From Lepisosteus oculatus (lineage: Eukaryota; Chordata; Actinopteri; Semionotiformes; Lepisosteidae): a DNA stretch of 64,000 nucleotides. A model generated the notes under the pieces. That model had not been told where the DNA came from. It saw only the letters and a program-made list of their open reading frames with translations, and made no database searches. The position numbers and the translations under genes were made by a program. Positions 41,800 to 53,054 of the stretch are shown here, in pieces; positions within the stretch are counted from its first letter, which is position 1, and each line of letters starts with the position of its first letter. The DNA lies in the NCBI RefSeq assembly GCF_040954835.1, contig NC_090712.1:2179284-2243283 (forward strand), written 5' to 3'.

Positions 41800-44700
41800 G
41801 TAGAGTGACCACACGTTGCCTGAAGGAGGGGGGGCACGCTGGCCCTGGGGGGGTCAAAGGTCTTTTCTGTGTTGTTTTTTTTCCACTCCTTTTTTAAAAG
41901 CAGCCCCTTGTATGTGAAATTGTTTGACAGTTTGCAGTAATAGCATGTTTTTAGTTAGCAAATAAGTCAGTGTGGAAAAGTGGTCAGGGTGCTGGACACT
42001 TAACTGGAAGGTTGAGGGGTCAAATGCCAGGTGGAACAGCGTTTTAGTCCACTTAAGTGAGGTATTGTACCCACCTTCTAAATTTACTAATGGCTGAACA
42101 TGTAAATCACTGTGGATAAAAGCATCAGTCAAATTTATAATAAGTATGAACTAACGGTGAGAACTGGTTCATTTGTAGCGATGATCTGGAGAGTACTTTC
42201 ATGCACAGATTAGAACTCTAACTCCAAACTGCTCAACATTGATCCAAGTCACAGCGATCATATACTGAAATATAAAGTGTGATATTTTGTGCTTTTCAAA
42301 TCAGATTTAATGTTGCATACTTTACAACACAGGACTGGTAAGAGTTGTGCTCTGTGTGGGTTATTAAATGTCTGATAAACTCAGTCTTCTCCAAGTAAAA
42401 TACGGTGTTTTATAGTATTGGTAGAGGTGTTATTAGGAATCAAAATGATTTCGTTTTCAAATCTTTCTTCTCTCCATCCCTGCAGTTCAGACAGAGTCTG
42501 GCTGTGCCAACGTTGTCTCGGCAGCTCCTTGTCAAGCTGACCCTCAGCAGTATGAACTGCAGTTTGGCCAGCTACACAGCTTTCTCTCTGGTAAGTTGAA
42601 TGTCATCTCTGAGCTACGTCCTCATGCTGACTCACTGAAGGGCTCAGTCTCTTCATAACTGGTGTCAAAGAAATCGACCGTTTTCTTTTCAACAGCTCCT
42701 GAAAGATGGTGAAAATAAATTGTCACCAAAAAAAATGGAAAAAAGAAACGCAACATTTTCTGGAATGAGAATACTGTAGTTTTAGCTTATGTACTTTCAC
42801 AAAAAGTTGTCAATTTGTTTTAAGCCCTCTGACCAGCAATACGGCTTGTGCAGTGAGGCATTGCAACTTGCCAATCACACGAAAGCTCGTTAGGTGCACT
42901 TTTTCCCCAACGAGGTCCAGGTGGGAAAAATGCCTGATCAGGTCACCTTTAAAAAGGCCTTAATTCAAAGCTTAGGTCACTGCAAGAAAAAGGCCACACT
43001 TAGTCAGTTTACTGTGCATCCCATAATGCCTCTAATGTCACCAGAAGCAAGGGAGAGGGCCATTGGTATGCTGCAGGCAGGCATGTCATGTGCCAGACAC
43101 TGTGGAGTAAGCCGCTCCAGTGTGTCCTGAGTGCAGAGAAGGTTTCTGCAGACCGGCAGGATCCAGTCGCCCTCGAGTGACCACACCAGAGCAGGACCGA
43201 CACATCAGACTGGTCCATCTGAGAGATTGTTTCAGATCTGCAGCCCTTACTGCTGCTGAAACTGCCAGCAGACTGCTGATGCCTGCATTAGTCACAGCAC
43301 AGCACAGGCTCCATGCTGCTGGTCTTAGAGCAAGGCGACCTGTCAGAGGTCCTCTCCTCACACCTCCTAGACATCACACCCGACTGGCTTGGGCCAGACA
43401 GAGGGGCTGATGGACTCGTCAGCAGTGGCATCAGGTCCTCTTCATGGATGAGTCACACTTCAGCCTGTTTCGTGCAGACGGGAGGGCCAGAGTGTGGAGG
43501 TGTTGCGTTTCTTTTTTCCATCACTACATACAGATATAAATTTATAATCAGTTAATTTGTATCAATAAATGAAGTGCGAGTGCAGTTTATAACACAGCAA
43601 ACATCTCTTTTCATATGTTCCCGAATTGATACTCTTTCATAAGCTCTTGAAAATCTGCAGCTCCAGCTCAGTCTCTCCCGGGCCTGACCTAGATTCCCGC
43701 TGTTCTCTGTTCCCAGAAGCGGACGTGCCGTGGAGCCGGGAGGTGTCTGCCGTGCTGTACCCCCTCTTCGTCTACCTCCACCTGGACATGGTGCGCTGTG
43801 GGCTGAAGGGCGCGGTCGACAGCTTCTACAGCCACTTCCACGGCCTGTTCCTGCAGGACGGGGAGCAGAAGGACATCGTGGAGCAGCTCCGCAACACCCT
43901 GGCCGTCCAGGACGTCTCCTCCAATCCCAAGCTCTGCGCCTTCCTGCACAACAAGTACGTCGTGCACCTGTCGGACGGCGCCTACAGCTACCTCCTGCGC
44001 TACCTGCAGAGCGCCGACCACACGGCCCTGTGCAGGGTGCTCAGCTCCCACATCCAGGTGGAGGTCACGGCCGGCCTGCCCCTGGACTTCCAGCTGCACG
44101 GCGGGGGCGCAGCGGGCGGCGGCGTGTCCCGGGCAGGCGAGGGGCTGGAGCCGGCCGACGTGCGGGCCGCCATCCTCCAGAACGAGGCGGCGCTGGAGTC
44201 GCTGCAGGACTGCCTCAAGCGCGTGAAGGAGGGGCCCCCCTCGCTCACCACCGTCTGCTTCTACGCCTTCCACCACACCGAGCAGCTCCTCAACACGGCC
44301 GAGATCTCCGGCGACAGCAAGCTGCTGGCCGCCGGCTTCGACTCGTCCTGCGTGAAGCTGTGGAGCCTGCGGGCGCGCCGGCTGAGGGCCCAGCCCCACG
44401 TGGTGGACGTGTCCCGGGTGCACCTGGCCTGCGACGTCCTGGACGAGGAGGTGAGGCGCGGGCCGGCTCAATATCGCAGGCGTGGCAGCCGACGGATATT
44501 ATTGACCCTCCACAGAGAGAACAGAGAACAGCGGGAATCTAGGTCAGGCCCGGGAGAGACATAGCTGGAGCTGCAGGTTTTCAAGAGCGTATGAATGAGT
44601 ATCAATTCGGGAACATATGAAAAGAGATGTTTGCTGTGTTATAAACTGTGTTATAAACTTATTTATTTACAGGCAAATGAAAGGACCTTGTACTTCTCCA

Positions 44701-45856
44701 GCATCTGCTGGATTACTGCACTTATTACTGACATCACGTTGAGCAACTTGTGGATGTCCTTCTGAAGAACTGGGTCTCCTTAGTGACGTTGATAGTAATA
44801 GTTCTAGGTCTTGTAACTCGAGATCTCGTTCCACCCAAAAAATCTCTTTTCAAATGTTCCTTTAATAATCGGTTAATATTCATACTCAATATTCGGGGCT
44901 TACAGGGCTGCAGCTGCAGAGTCGACTTCAGCAAGGCCTCTTGAGCCTCTTAAGCTCTTGAAAATCTGCAGCTCCAGCCCCGTCTCTCCTGGGCCCTGCT
45001 GATAAGATCTTCGCGCTGCGAGAGAAGGAGCCTACTGAGGTGTCTGTTGTGCCTGCAGGCCGATGACGAGGACAGCGCGGGCAGCGAGATGAAGATCCTG
45101 CGGGGCCACTGCGGCCCGGTGTACCGCACGGCCTTCCTGACCGACAGCTCCGGGCTCATCACCTGCTCCGAAGACACCACCATCCGCTACTGGGACCTGG
45201 GCAGCTTCACCAACACCGCCCTCTACCAGGGGCACGCCTACCCCGTGTGGGACGTGGACATCAGCCCCTGCAGCCTGTACTTCGCCAGCAGCTCCCACGA
45301 CCGGACTGCGCGGCTCTGGACGTTCGGCCGCACCTACCCGCTGCGCCTGTACGCCGGCCACCTGGCGGACGTGGACTGCGTCAAGTTCCACCCCAACTCC
45401 AGCTACCTGGCCACCGGCTCCACCGACAAGACTGTGCGGCTGTGGAGCTTGCAGCAGGGCAACTCGGTCCGCCTCTTCACCGGCCACCGCGGGCCCGTGC
45501 TGGCGCTGGCCTTTTCTCCCAACGGCAAGTACCTGGCCTCCGCCGGGGAGGACCAGCGGTTGAAGCTGTGGGACCTGGCGTCGGGCACCCTCTTCAAGGA
45601 CCTGCGGGGCCACACCGACACCATCACCAGCCTGTCCTTCAGCCCCGACAGCAGCCTGGTGGCCTCCTCCTCCATGGACAACTCGGTCCGGGTCTGGGAC
45701 ATCCGCAACGCCTACTGCAGCGCGCCGGCCGATGGCTCCTCCAGCGAGCTGGTGGGCTTGTACACGGGCAACACCAGCAACGTGCTGAGCGTGCAGTTCA
45801 TGGCCTGCAACCTGCTGCTGGTGACCGGCACGGCGCAGGAGAGCCAGGAGCATTAG
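41661..45856 (+). CDS. TAF5L: TAF5L, TAF5-like subunit of SAGA/PCAF histone acetyltransferase complex (whole gene)
   Basis: TAF5L (PAF65-beta) is a nuclear WD40 scaffold of the SAGA/PCAF coactivator complex. Coding exons: 41661-41799, 42486-42590, 43717-44450, 45059-45856. Joined they give 1776 nt, an open frame of 591 codons plus stop; human is 589. Domains: N-terminal helical region (1-80), TAF5 NTD2 domain (about 90-215), a variable Gly-rich loop encoded around 44100-44140, and WD40 repeats from about residue 269 to 570. The protein ends SQEH. Intron phases are 1, 1, 0 and all splice sites are GT-AG. The two large exons are strikingly GC-rich at third positions. ATTAAA at 46010-46015 and AATAAA at 46817-46822 are candidate polyadenylation signals. 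Confidence 0.96.
41800..42485 (+). other. TAF5L: TAF5L intron 2
   Basis: A 0.69-kb intron holding a tRNA-type SINE (41962-42145); GT-AG ends. Confidence 0.85.
41962..42145 (+). repeat. tRNA-type SINE in TAF5L intron 2
   Basis: 'gtgtggaaaagtggtcaggg', 'gctggacacttaactggaag' and 'gaggggtcaaatgccaggtg' follow a common tRNA-derived fish SINE head. The end 'aatcactgtggataaaagca' is the usual 3' tail motif. It is a different family from the 'gagcaaggccc' SINE. Confidence 0.75.
42486..42590 (+). CDS. TAF5L: TAF5L coding exon 2
   Basis: [20 protein letters not shown]... to LHSFLS plus one base. Acceptor CCCTGCAG, donor GTAAGT, phase 1 in and out. It matches human '[20 protein letters not shown]'. 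Confidence 0.95.
42735..43521 (+). mobile_element. Internally deleted Tc1/mariner-like DNA transposon
   Basis: A perfect 21-bp inverted repeat marks the ends (42735-42755 and 43501-43521; core 'agaaacgcaaca'). Between them are pieces of a Tc1 transposase in three frames. First '[18 protein letters not shown]' (helix-turn-helix start, about 43035-43090), then '[18 protein letters not shown]' (second DNA-binding part, about 43165-43230), then '[17 protein letters not shown]' (about 43435-43485, around the second catalytic Asp). The reading then jumps directly to the right inverted repeat, so the last third with the third acidic residue is missing. The frame is also broken by shifts and a stop, so it is inactive. 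It lies in TAF5L intron 3. Confidence 0.9.
43584..43712 (+). repeat. Exon-flanking inverted repeat, copy A (end of TAF5L intron 3)
   Basis: A 129-bp segment that is repeated as its reverse complement at 44519-44647, with about 5 mismatches. It includes the polypyrimidine tract and stops 2-4 bases short of the acceptor AG of the 734-nt exon. A third, direct partial copy is at 44952-44998. Confidence 0.95.
43717..44450 (+). CDS. TAF5L: TAF5L coding exon 3
   Basis: Residues 82-326: the TAF5 NTD2 domain ('[13 protein letters not shown]', '[13 protein letters not shown]', '[13 protein letters not shown]') and the first WD40 blade ('[16 protein letters not shown]'). Ends VLDEE before GTGAGG. Phase 1 in and phase 0 out. 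Very GC-rich, which creates a long antisense open frame that is not a gene. Confidence 0.96.
44519..44647 (-). repeat. Exon-flanking inverted repeat, copy B
   Basis: Reverse complement of 43584-43712 with about 5 differences in 129 bp. It lies 68 bp downstream of the exon donor, so the two arms bracket the exon with roughly 800 bp between them. Confidence 0.95.
44952..44998 (+). repeat. Partial direct copy C of the intron segment
   Basis: 'aagctcttgaaaatctgcag' followed by 'ctccag' and 'gtctctcc' repeats 43641-43687 in the same orientation with about 3-4 differences. It lies about 60 bp before the acceptor of the last exon. Confidence 0.9.
45059..45856 (+). CDS. TAF5L: TAF5L coding exon 4 (WD40 repeats, stop)
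   Basis: Residues 327-591. Five clear WD40 repeats follow each other, for example '[20 protein letters not shown]', '[13 protein letters not shown]', '[13 protein letters not shown]', '[13 protein letters not shown]' and '[13 protein letters not shown]'. The end is '[15 protein letters not shown]' and TAG (45854-45856). Acceptor TGCAG, phase 0. GC-rich throughout. Confidence 0.97.
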   Translation, partial: ADDEDSAGSEMKILRGHCGPVYRTAFLTDSSGLITCSEDTTIRYWDLGSFTNTALYQGHAYPVWDVDISPCSLYFASSSHDRTARLWTFGRTYPLRLYAGHLADVDCVKFHPNSSYLATGSTDKTVRLWSLQQGNSVRLFTGHRGPVLALAFSPNGKYLASAGEDQRLKLWDLASGTLFKDLRGHTDTITSLSFSPDSSLVASSSMDNSVRVWDIRNAYCSAPADGSSSELVGLYTGNTSNVLSVQFMACNLLLVTGTAQESQEH

Positions 45857-48800
45857 CAGAGAGACCGCCCTGTGACTGCTCTGCGGAGCCTCGCCCCAGA
45901 CCTCCTCCTTCAAACCCGGGAGGGCTTGGCGGGGAAATTTCTTAGCTCGTGCTCTAAGGGAGGCTGATCTGTGCCAAAATGTATTTGCTATTTTTTTAGC
46001 AGAAGAAGAATTAAATCTATTGACCCTAAAGGTTTTCGCTTTCCCTGCTGCTTCATTTCCGGCTTGCGGTGCGACTCGCGCTCGGGGCGTTTGTTCTCTT
46101 CCGGATGGAGGATTGTTTTGTGGGATGATTTAAAGGCTCGGCGAGTACCCCAGGGATATCGGCAGATCGCGTCCATTCCTGGAGACGGCCGGACGTATCC
46201 CTGTTTGTGTGGCTTCATTTATGTTGTGTAGACGTTTGCGTAGCCGAGGTCATAGATCGTCTAGGAGTGGAGATGAGATCAGGTCGCCCGGGATTTTGTA
46301 GCTTGGGTGCGATCATACTGTAGCTTCGTGTCCTAGCTAGTTTTCCACGTGACCCCCACATGGGAGTGCAGTAATGGGCCGAGACGGCCTGTACCCATGT
46401 CATCGCAGCGTCATGGCAACACACCGAAGTACAATATCATCCTTGTGGATTGGCATTCTGGTTCCTAAGTCACAGTGGAAATTGTACATGGTTTTATTCT
46501 CTCCGTTTGATTAATGAGTAAAACAGCTGTAAGAAGCACGCAGTGTTCCTTTGGACAATGCTTTTGGAGAATAACAGCGCATGGCAGGCACATGTCTGTT
46601 GGCGACATAATGGAGAGGGCACTCTGAGATGAATACAGTGGGAAAAATAACTTATCCTGAAGATTCCTCGAGCACTTTAGCCTGCATATACAAAAAAAAA
46701 AGAACCATTTCTGATCCTAAAGAAAAAACAAACCTCTTCTGACATTTTTTTCCAGGTACCTAATGCCATTCTGCACGGTCAAACTTCCATTCACTGTACA
46801 ACTCTCACTCCTGAGCAATAAAACGTGTGAGATTGTTTAAAAGCTGTATCAGGGCTGTGAGACATCAGGTTTTTCAGGAAGCAGTATCAAATCAGGCGCT
46901 TTAGGCCAGTTCGCAGTGTCTACATTCCTGTCTAAGTTTTAAAATAGCTTTAGGTCTCATACCTAATGTTGTGCATACCTGACTGATTTTACAGGCAGCA
47001 GATGAAGTCAGAACTTCTGCTTAAGTGTATTTGCCAGAATCATGAATGTGACCCTAAAATATGCCTTCAGAAAGGTGTTTTGAGGAGCAGGTTATCCTCA
47101 AGATGTCTTATTGCTGTACTTCCTCTTTGGAAGATTAGTTTCCGGCTTTCTGATTTCCAGCGGTTCTTCAGTTGAACACGTGAGTTGAAATGCACTTAAG
47201 GTGAAAATCTCCTGCGTTTTACACCTAGGGTTAAGTTCTGACCTTAAAAGGGGAACATTCAGATGTTTTAATGGAACACTTGGCCTTAACTGGCATTAGA
47301 AGAGAATGATTTTATGTCAAGTGTAAGAGCCCAGCTGCAGATGTAACTGGATGCAGTCAGTTTCTAAACTGAACAGGGGACGTCAGATAGACTCTCAGAG
47401 CCCCCGGACATTTTACACTTTCAAAACTAGTTCAGTTTGGAGAATAAAAATGTCATCATTTGAAGTTCTTGGAATGCTTTTTGTATAAACCTTTTTTTGT
47501 AGTGATGTATCCTTTTAAAGGCTTAGGAAGGTGGGCAGCTTTATTTAAAAAAATGGCTCTGTCTGCTATGAAGAAGGACTGCACCTTCATGGCAGCTACA
47601 CAGAAAGTCCCTTCAATTACACTTTTTAATAATAATATCACTTTATTAACCCTTTACAATTTCTTGCATTAGGAATGATCTTTTCGCATACCCCAGCTTG
47701 CTCTCCATGAGACGCACTTTCTGCAAGGAGGTGTGCATTCTCTGTGCAAAGGAAGAGGATTAAAGTACATGAGAACTTTATTCAGTCACTTGTGTAGAAA
47801 TGTACCTAGATTGCCATTTTAGAAGAGGGAGGGTAGAAATGAATTTCCTCCCTGTCACAGGGGTTAATTGATATTAAATTTGCTTTACAAGATGGTCTGA
47901 TGAAAACCCCCCATGGTGCCAGTGCAGTAACACTGCCCTTGAAACCACTAGTAAGTCATGCTGGCTCAGCACTGAGCTCTGAGGTGGGGTGTGTCTGCTT
48001 CAGGAAATGCTCACCCTCTGTGGGTGGAGATAAGTGTCCTTCTCGTCTCTGTGGTATGCAAGAGCCTGTTCCAGGGTGCTGAGCCCAAGCCAGCCTGACC
48101 AGTTTGGTTTCTGGTTTGCTTCAGCCTTCATCACTGGGATACTTCAAGGGAAAGAGTTCCTTGTTCTTACTGTCATCAGTCTGTGTAATTGTATATTATG
48201 TCTGATCTGGGAACGAGAACAAAAACTAAACTTCTGCTCACGCAAGGAGGTTTCAGGTTGCCATCCACACAGTTTGAATTTTAGGTGTGCAAGAACAATT
48301 TTAGTTTCTTAACATGATTCTGTATGAAAACGGTTTAAAATTGCACTCTTATTGTCCCTATTAATATTTAATGGGTCATTACAAGTAATCAAAGACATGT
48401 AAATGTTGGTGTACTGATTCACATTTATATCCAGATGATTTACATTTGTTACATTCATGTAGTGTATGTCCAGACCAGTGACGAGGTTGTTTCAATTACT
48501 CCAGAGGGCACAGTTAATTCCCAACATTGGAATTAACAGCAGGTTTTATAACTGAGCATCCATGAATTATTCAAGGTTGAAAGTATATAAGACTTTTGCA
48601 AAATGTGTATTTCTTGTTAGGAATCGGTTGGGAGGAATTCTTTGTCTTCAGGAGGATCTTCATTGTTGGTCTGGGTGGTACTGTCTGTCCTTAAACTACA
48701 GGAAAGAGAAAAGGAAGTAATATCCCTTTGCACAATAAGTAAATTCTTACAGCAGGTTGTTGGCTTTCTAGTTATTAGTCAGTGGAGAAAGGGGGCAGGA

Positions 48801-51800
48801 GAGGAAGTAGCACTGTTGTGGTTTGACCAAGTCTGAACTCTTCCCTGATACAGCAGACCATGTTGAAGAACCACCCTGCTCATCTCTGTCATCAGCTGTA
48901 CTTCTCAGTGTCTACAGCGCCGCTGGGTTACCAGGTGTCTGTACCCCCGGGCAGAGAGCTACATGGGTCCAGTTGGTTGAATAGTGGGCTCATGCTGCCT
49001 TATGCTGAGTGCAGCCAGGAGCAGAACCAGCAGAGCTGAAGACCGGTGCTTGAGAAAAGAGGATTCTGAAGTGCAAACTGTTTTTATTGAATGCTGGTTG
49101 CAAAAATGATTTTGTCTCTCTGTGGAGAAAATACCGCATCATACATCCTAAACATTTCCCCAGCAGTCAAAGTTAGAACAACAGGAGATGGCCAGATGCA
49201 GCTCCAAATGATGAATTTTCTTGTTTTTTTTTCCTCTTGCCATATTTGTAGCCCTTGCCTGTTGGCCTGTGTTTATTAAGGGGACAGAAAGGAAGGAGCC
49301 TCCAAACATAGTGGATTTGCTTGTTCTTTCTGTTTGGCTGTACATCCAGAAACCTTTTTCTGCCAGGAAATGTTTCAGTGTGACTATGCGTCTGAGCTTG
49401 AAGGCTAATTTAAACCATCACTGTAATCCCTTTCCTTTTGCATGTCTCCTGAATTAAAAGTAGCAGGGCTGTTTCTTCAATGAAGATGCAAACTTTCCAT
49501 AACACACTAAGGTGGTGAAAGGAGTGGAGCTCTCCAGGCTGTGCTTGGCGCTCTGCTTTATACCGAACACCTGGGGACTTCTTCACCTGCAGCAGGACTT
49601 AACAGAATACAATCCAGAAAGAGTTCTATTTAAAGGCTATGTTTTATGCATCTAACCAATTTGACAGATGGGCCTCAAACTTATTATCAGGAGATTAAAT
49701 GCCCTCAGACAAGTTTTTTTTAGTGTACTCTTTGACATGATAATTAAATATGAATCAAAATGGAAAGCCATAGATCGCTTGAGTTCAGAAATCCTGCAGG
49801 GTCAAAGGTTTCTTTGTTTTGTTTCCTTTGAAAACATGGAAGCATACATGTCATCATACAGGGAAGAAGCATATCAACACCTGCTTTATACCTCCTATAG
49901 GAGGCATTCTTGTTTTTGCTTAATAAGAATGTTCAAACCTTTCTCTTCCTGTACATATAATTTTATTGGACAGCAAAAGAAGAAAAATGCTCTCTCCTTA
50001 TAATAAGAGACTTTCTCGTAAGAAACATTTAAGGTGTCTCTGTGTTTTTTAAGATTACAGTTATGAATATCAAATACCTATTGAGGTATTGCCATTATCC
50101 AAGGTAACTAACAGGATACAGTAATACATTAAGTGCTCAGTGCAAGAGAAAAGTGTTGTATGATTAAAACTGCCTTTTGTAGGTCAATTTTAGGTAGTGT
50201 CCTTGTTTTCTTTAACAAGTGGGAATCACGTGATTTCACAAGGAAGATCAAGGAAGCATTTTTTTCACATTGTGCTTATACCTTGAACTGTATATCCCAA
50301 CTGGAATATTGGAAATAATCACACATGCAGTCAAAACTGATGTAAAAAACTTATTGGGATCGTTTTGGCATTCTAATGTGTTTTCACTATGCCTTTGTTC
50401 CATAGTTTCTATTCTCATTCGACTTTGGCGCCAGCCATCACTTTTAGTGTGCAGAATAATGTTTTATTTGGAATTGTTTCAACTCTGTTTTCTGAAATGA
50501 AGTCAGTAAAGCTGGCCTGTAAATATTTTGGAAGCTCTACATTGCAGAAAGTTTTTTGTATCAGAATTTGTATTAAAATGTCTTTTTTTTTTTTACAAGA
50601 AAACAGTACATGGCTTTGATTTGGGTAGGTGTTGCCTTTGGGGTGGAGAATGTGGACACGGTCCATCTCAATGTTTATGTTACAGCACGTGCATTGCTAT
50701 AGTAGAATTCTAATTATTTGATTAATCTGAGTAATTAAATGTACCTTGTGCTATATGGTTACATGTTTATATCCGTTTCTCTAAAAGAGACGGTGACAGA
50801 CGCATATAGTTGATATGTATGCAACATACTGACCCTATGGCTGTAACTGTACAGTATATAGCTCAGATTAGTCTGTAGGCATGTCACATATCTGTGGGGG
50901 CTGAACAGGGTACATTGATCTTGCAACTGACCTTTATGCAATAAATGTTACAAAATTCAAACTGACAAGGGAGATTGGGGGGGGGTGGGGGGCAGAAGTG
51001 TTGTTGGTTAATCTGGCATTAGCCCACTTCCCTTTGAAAGGAGCACATTCCATTGAATTTGTAATTCAGGGAAATTAATCATTTTCCGAGCACAGTTAAA
51101 GAACTTTGTGAAAAGCCAAGGAATTGCTGTACTACAGGGATGGGTGGTGGATTTTTCAAAGCTCAGCAGCAACTTTGAACACTTGTGCTTTTTCTTTTAA
51201 AACCACACACGCACACACACACATTTTTAGATTTACTAGATGCGCTGCAGTGTGTCTGACCTACTGATTTTTCCCCCATTTATCAAATATGTTGGCAGGT
51301 TAGTGGTTGTTGGTCAAGGATGACAATGGTTTCTGAATCCTCATCTTGGCCAACCACAGTGGTCTGTATTTTCGTCAAAGTCAGCCTGTTATATGTTATA
51401 TTGGAGCACATGCTAGTCACAAACTACAAAAACCCATTAGGTTAAATGAATGAATCAAGACTAGTTCACATTATGCATCATGCGAAAATGATGAGTGTGA
51501 TTGCTTTGAAGCATTTTGTATGATATATATCCCTGTGTATACAATTTCCTGTTTTTAATCCAATCATCAAATGTGGCTCTAGCTACCATCTGCTGAAAGT
51601 TGTTCCAAAGTGTGATTATATTTCAGGCCTGATTATTTCTGTTTGAAACAAGATTGAGTGGTAGTGTTGATCGGTTTTATTTGTTTGCTCACCTCCAGAG
51701 AAGCTAAGTTGGGTAAAATATTTGCCAGCTAAACTAATTTAAATGTTAATTTCAGATGTTTTAATGCCTCATTTTCAGTTTCTGAACAATGAGTCTGAGG

Positions 51801-52558
51801 CAGACAGACTAATGTGAAGTTTTCAGGACAACGTGAGGTAGTGGTCATTTTTCATCCTGTTTACTCTTTTTTCATCACGTGTCCACCAGTTTATGCTGAA
51901 AATAACTGAATGTTTTTTTTTATAGTTATTCAGGCAGTCAGAAAAAAAAGACATTGGATTAAGACCGTTCTCGACAAAAGTCTAACAAAATATTGCATAA
52001 AGAAATCGCGCACCCCAAATTAAAGTGAATGCGCCTGTGTGCGTTCATTTACGGTAACAATGGTGCGCCATCGATGTGTGGAGTTTGTTTGATCATGACT
52101 TTTTGTTATTTTTGTTTCGGCCAGTGGTAAGTAGTAGCGATCAAACGCCTCATGTATGCCAGAGGCAGTCAGGTGGTAGTAGGGGTGACCTTTAACTTTA
52201 AGAAGCTCTGTGTAAAGGCGTACTCTCTCGTAGGGAGGTATCGCCCGTTGTGCGCATCCATGTGTTTTAAGGCGATTGTAATGCAGATGCTGTCGATATC
52301 GAGGAGCACAGGCCGGTGAGGCGAGGAGCTGCAGCGATCGTGATAAGAGTCGGGCTGTGACACCGCGACAGATAGGCGCTGGAGCAACTGACAAAAAGTT
52401 ACAATGAAACGTAACTTCACAACCGCGGAGAGAAGGGGGAACTGAAGCCAGGGCAATTTCGTTCTCGTAGCATGAAGGTGTGCCGTGTGCGCGTTGGATG
52501 ATCGCTGTTTTAATGAAATCCATTCGCAGTCCGTAGGCTGCGTTTAAAAAAAATAAAT
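45857..52558. other. TAF5L 3' UTR and intergenic region to ABCB10
   Basis: About 6.7 kb without a supported gene. Candidate TAF5L polyadenylation signals are ATTAAA at 46010-46015 and AATAAA at 46817-46822. A truncated inverted SINE lies at 47625-47713, a G-rich run at about 50977-50994 and a short CA-rich tract near 51207-51225. The last few hundred bases should contain the ABCB10 promoter. The remaining DNA is AT-rich and unremarkable. Confidence 0.65.
47625..47713 (-). repeat. tRNA-headed SINE family, 3' fragment (copy 4)
   Basis: Read on the minus strand: 'ctcatggagagcaagctggg', 'gtatgcgaaaagat' and 'aatgcaagaaattgtaaagg' with 'ttaataaagtgatatta'. This is the 3' end of the SINE at 1048, 27333 and 37825. 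The 5' head is absent. Confidence 0.88.
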
Positions 52559-53054
52559 ATGAGCGCCCGGATTGTGACTCGGGGATATAAACGTGGTGTA
52601 ATGGACCTGGCGATCAGAACCCGAGTGATGTTGCCAGGGACGAGGTACATCGCTGCCGCCCCATTTAGGTGCTCGGCTACCGACGGCACATGGCGGCTGG
52701 GCTGGTGTCAACCCCGAGGAAGCGGACCCCTGGGCAGGCTCGGCGGCGGCGGATCAGCGCTCCCTGGACCCGCAGCCCGGCCGCTGTCCTCCCTGATCAG
52801 CCGCGCCGCCTCCTCTCCTCTGGCCGGTCACCTGTGGGGTGCCTCCCCCCGGAGCCCCTGGAGAACTCCCGGGAGGTCAAAGAGCTACAGCGGCTCGCCT
52901 GCTCCCAAGCAGGAGGCGGCCGCCCCCGTAGTGCACACGGACGGGAAGGCCGATGTGGCGGCCGCGGTGCCCGACGAGAAGCGCGACCGGCAGCTTGCAG
53001 AGGACGGGAGACGGCTGTTGCAGCTGGCTTACCCAGAGCGATGGCGCCTGGCTG
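52559..53054 (+). CDS. ABCB10: ABCB10 coding exon 1 (targeting region)
   Basis: 165 codons plus one base, from [13 protein letters not shown] to [10 protein letters not shown], donor GTATGG. The end matches human 'LAYPERRRLA'. The first part is poorly conserved between species but rich in Arg/Ser and lacks acidic residues at the start, as expected of a mitochondrial presequence. In-frame ATGs also occur at 52601 and 52628, so the exact start is less certain than the rest. Confidence 0.88.

Larger units (their letters stand above)
44451..45058 (+). other. TAF5L: TAF5L intron 4 (after coding exon 3)
   Basis: A 608-bp intron. It holds the inverted copy B (44519-44647) and direct partial copy C (44952-44998) of the segment that precedes the upstream exon. 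GT-AG ends. Confidence 0.9.

Noticed and set aside
45032-45913. 293-codon antisense open frame opposite TAF5L's last exon (and a 260-codon one at 43689-44471)
   Set aside because: These are by-products of extreme GC3 in TAF5L. The sense strand has clear WD40 homology and splice sites, while the antisense products are low-complexity and match nothing known to me.
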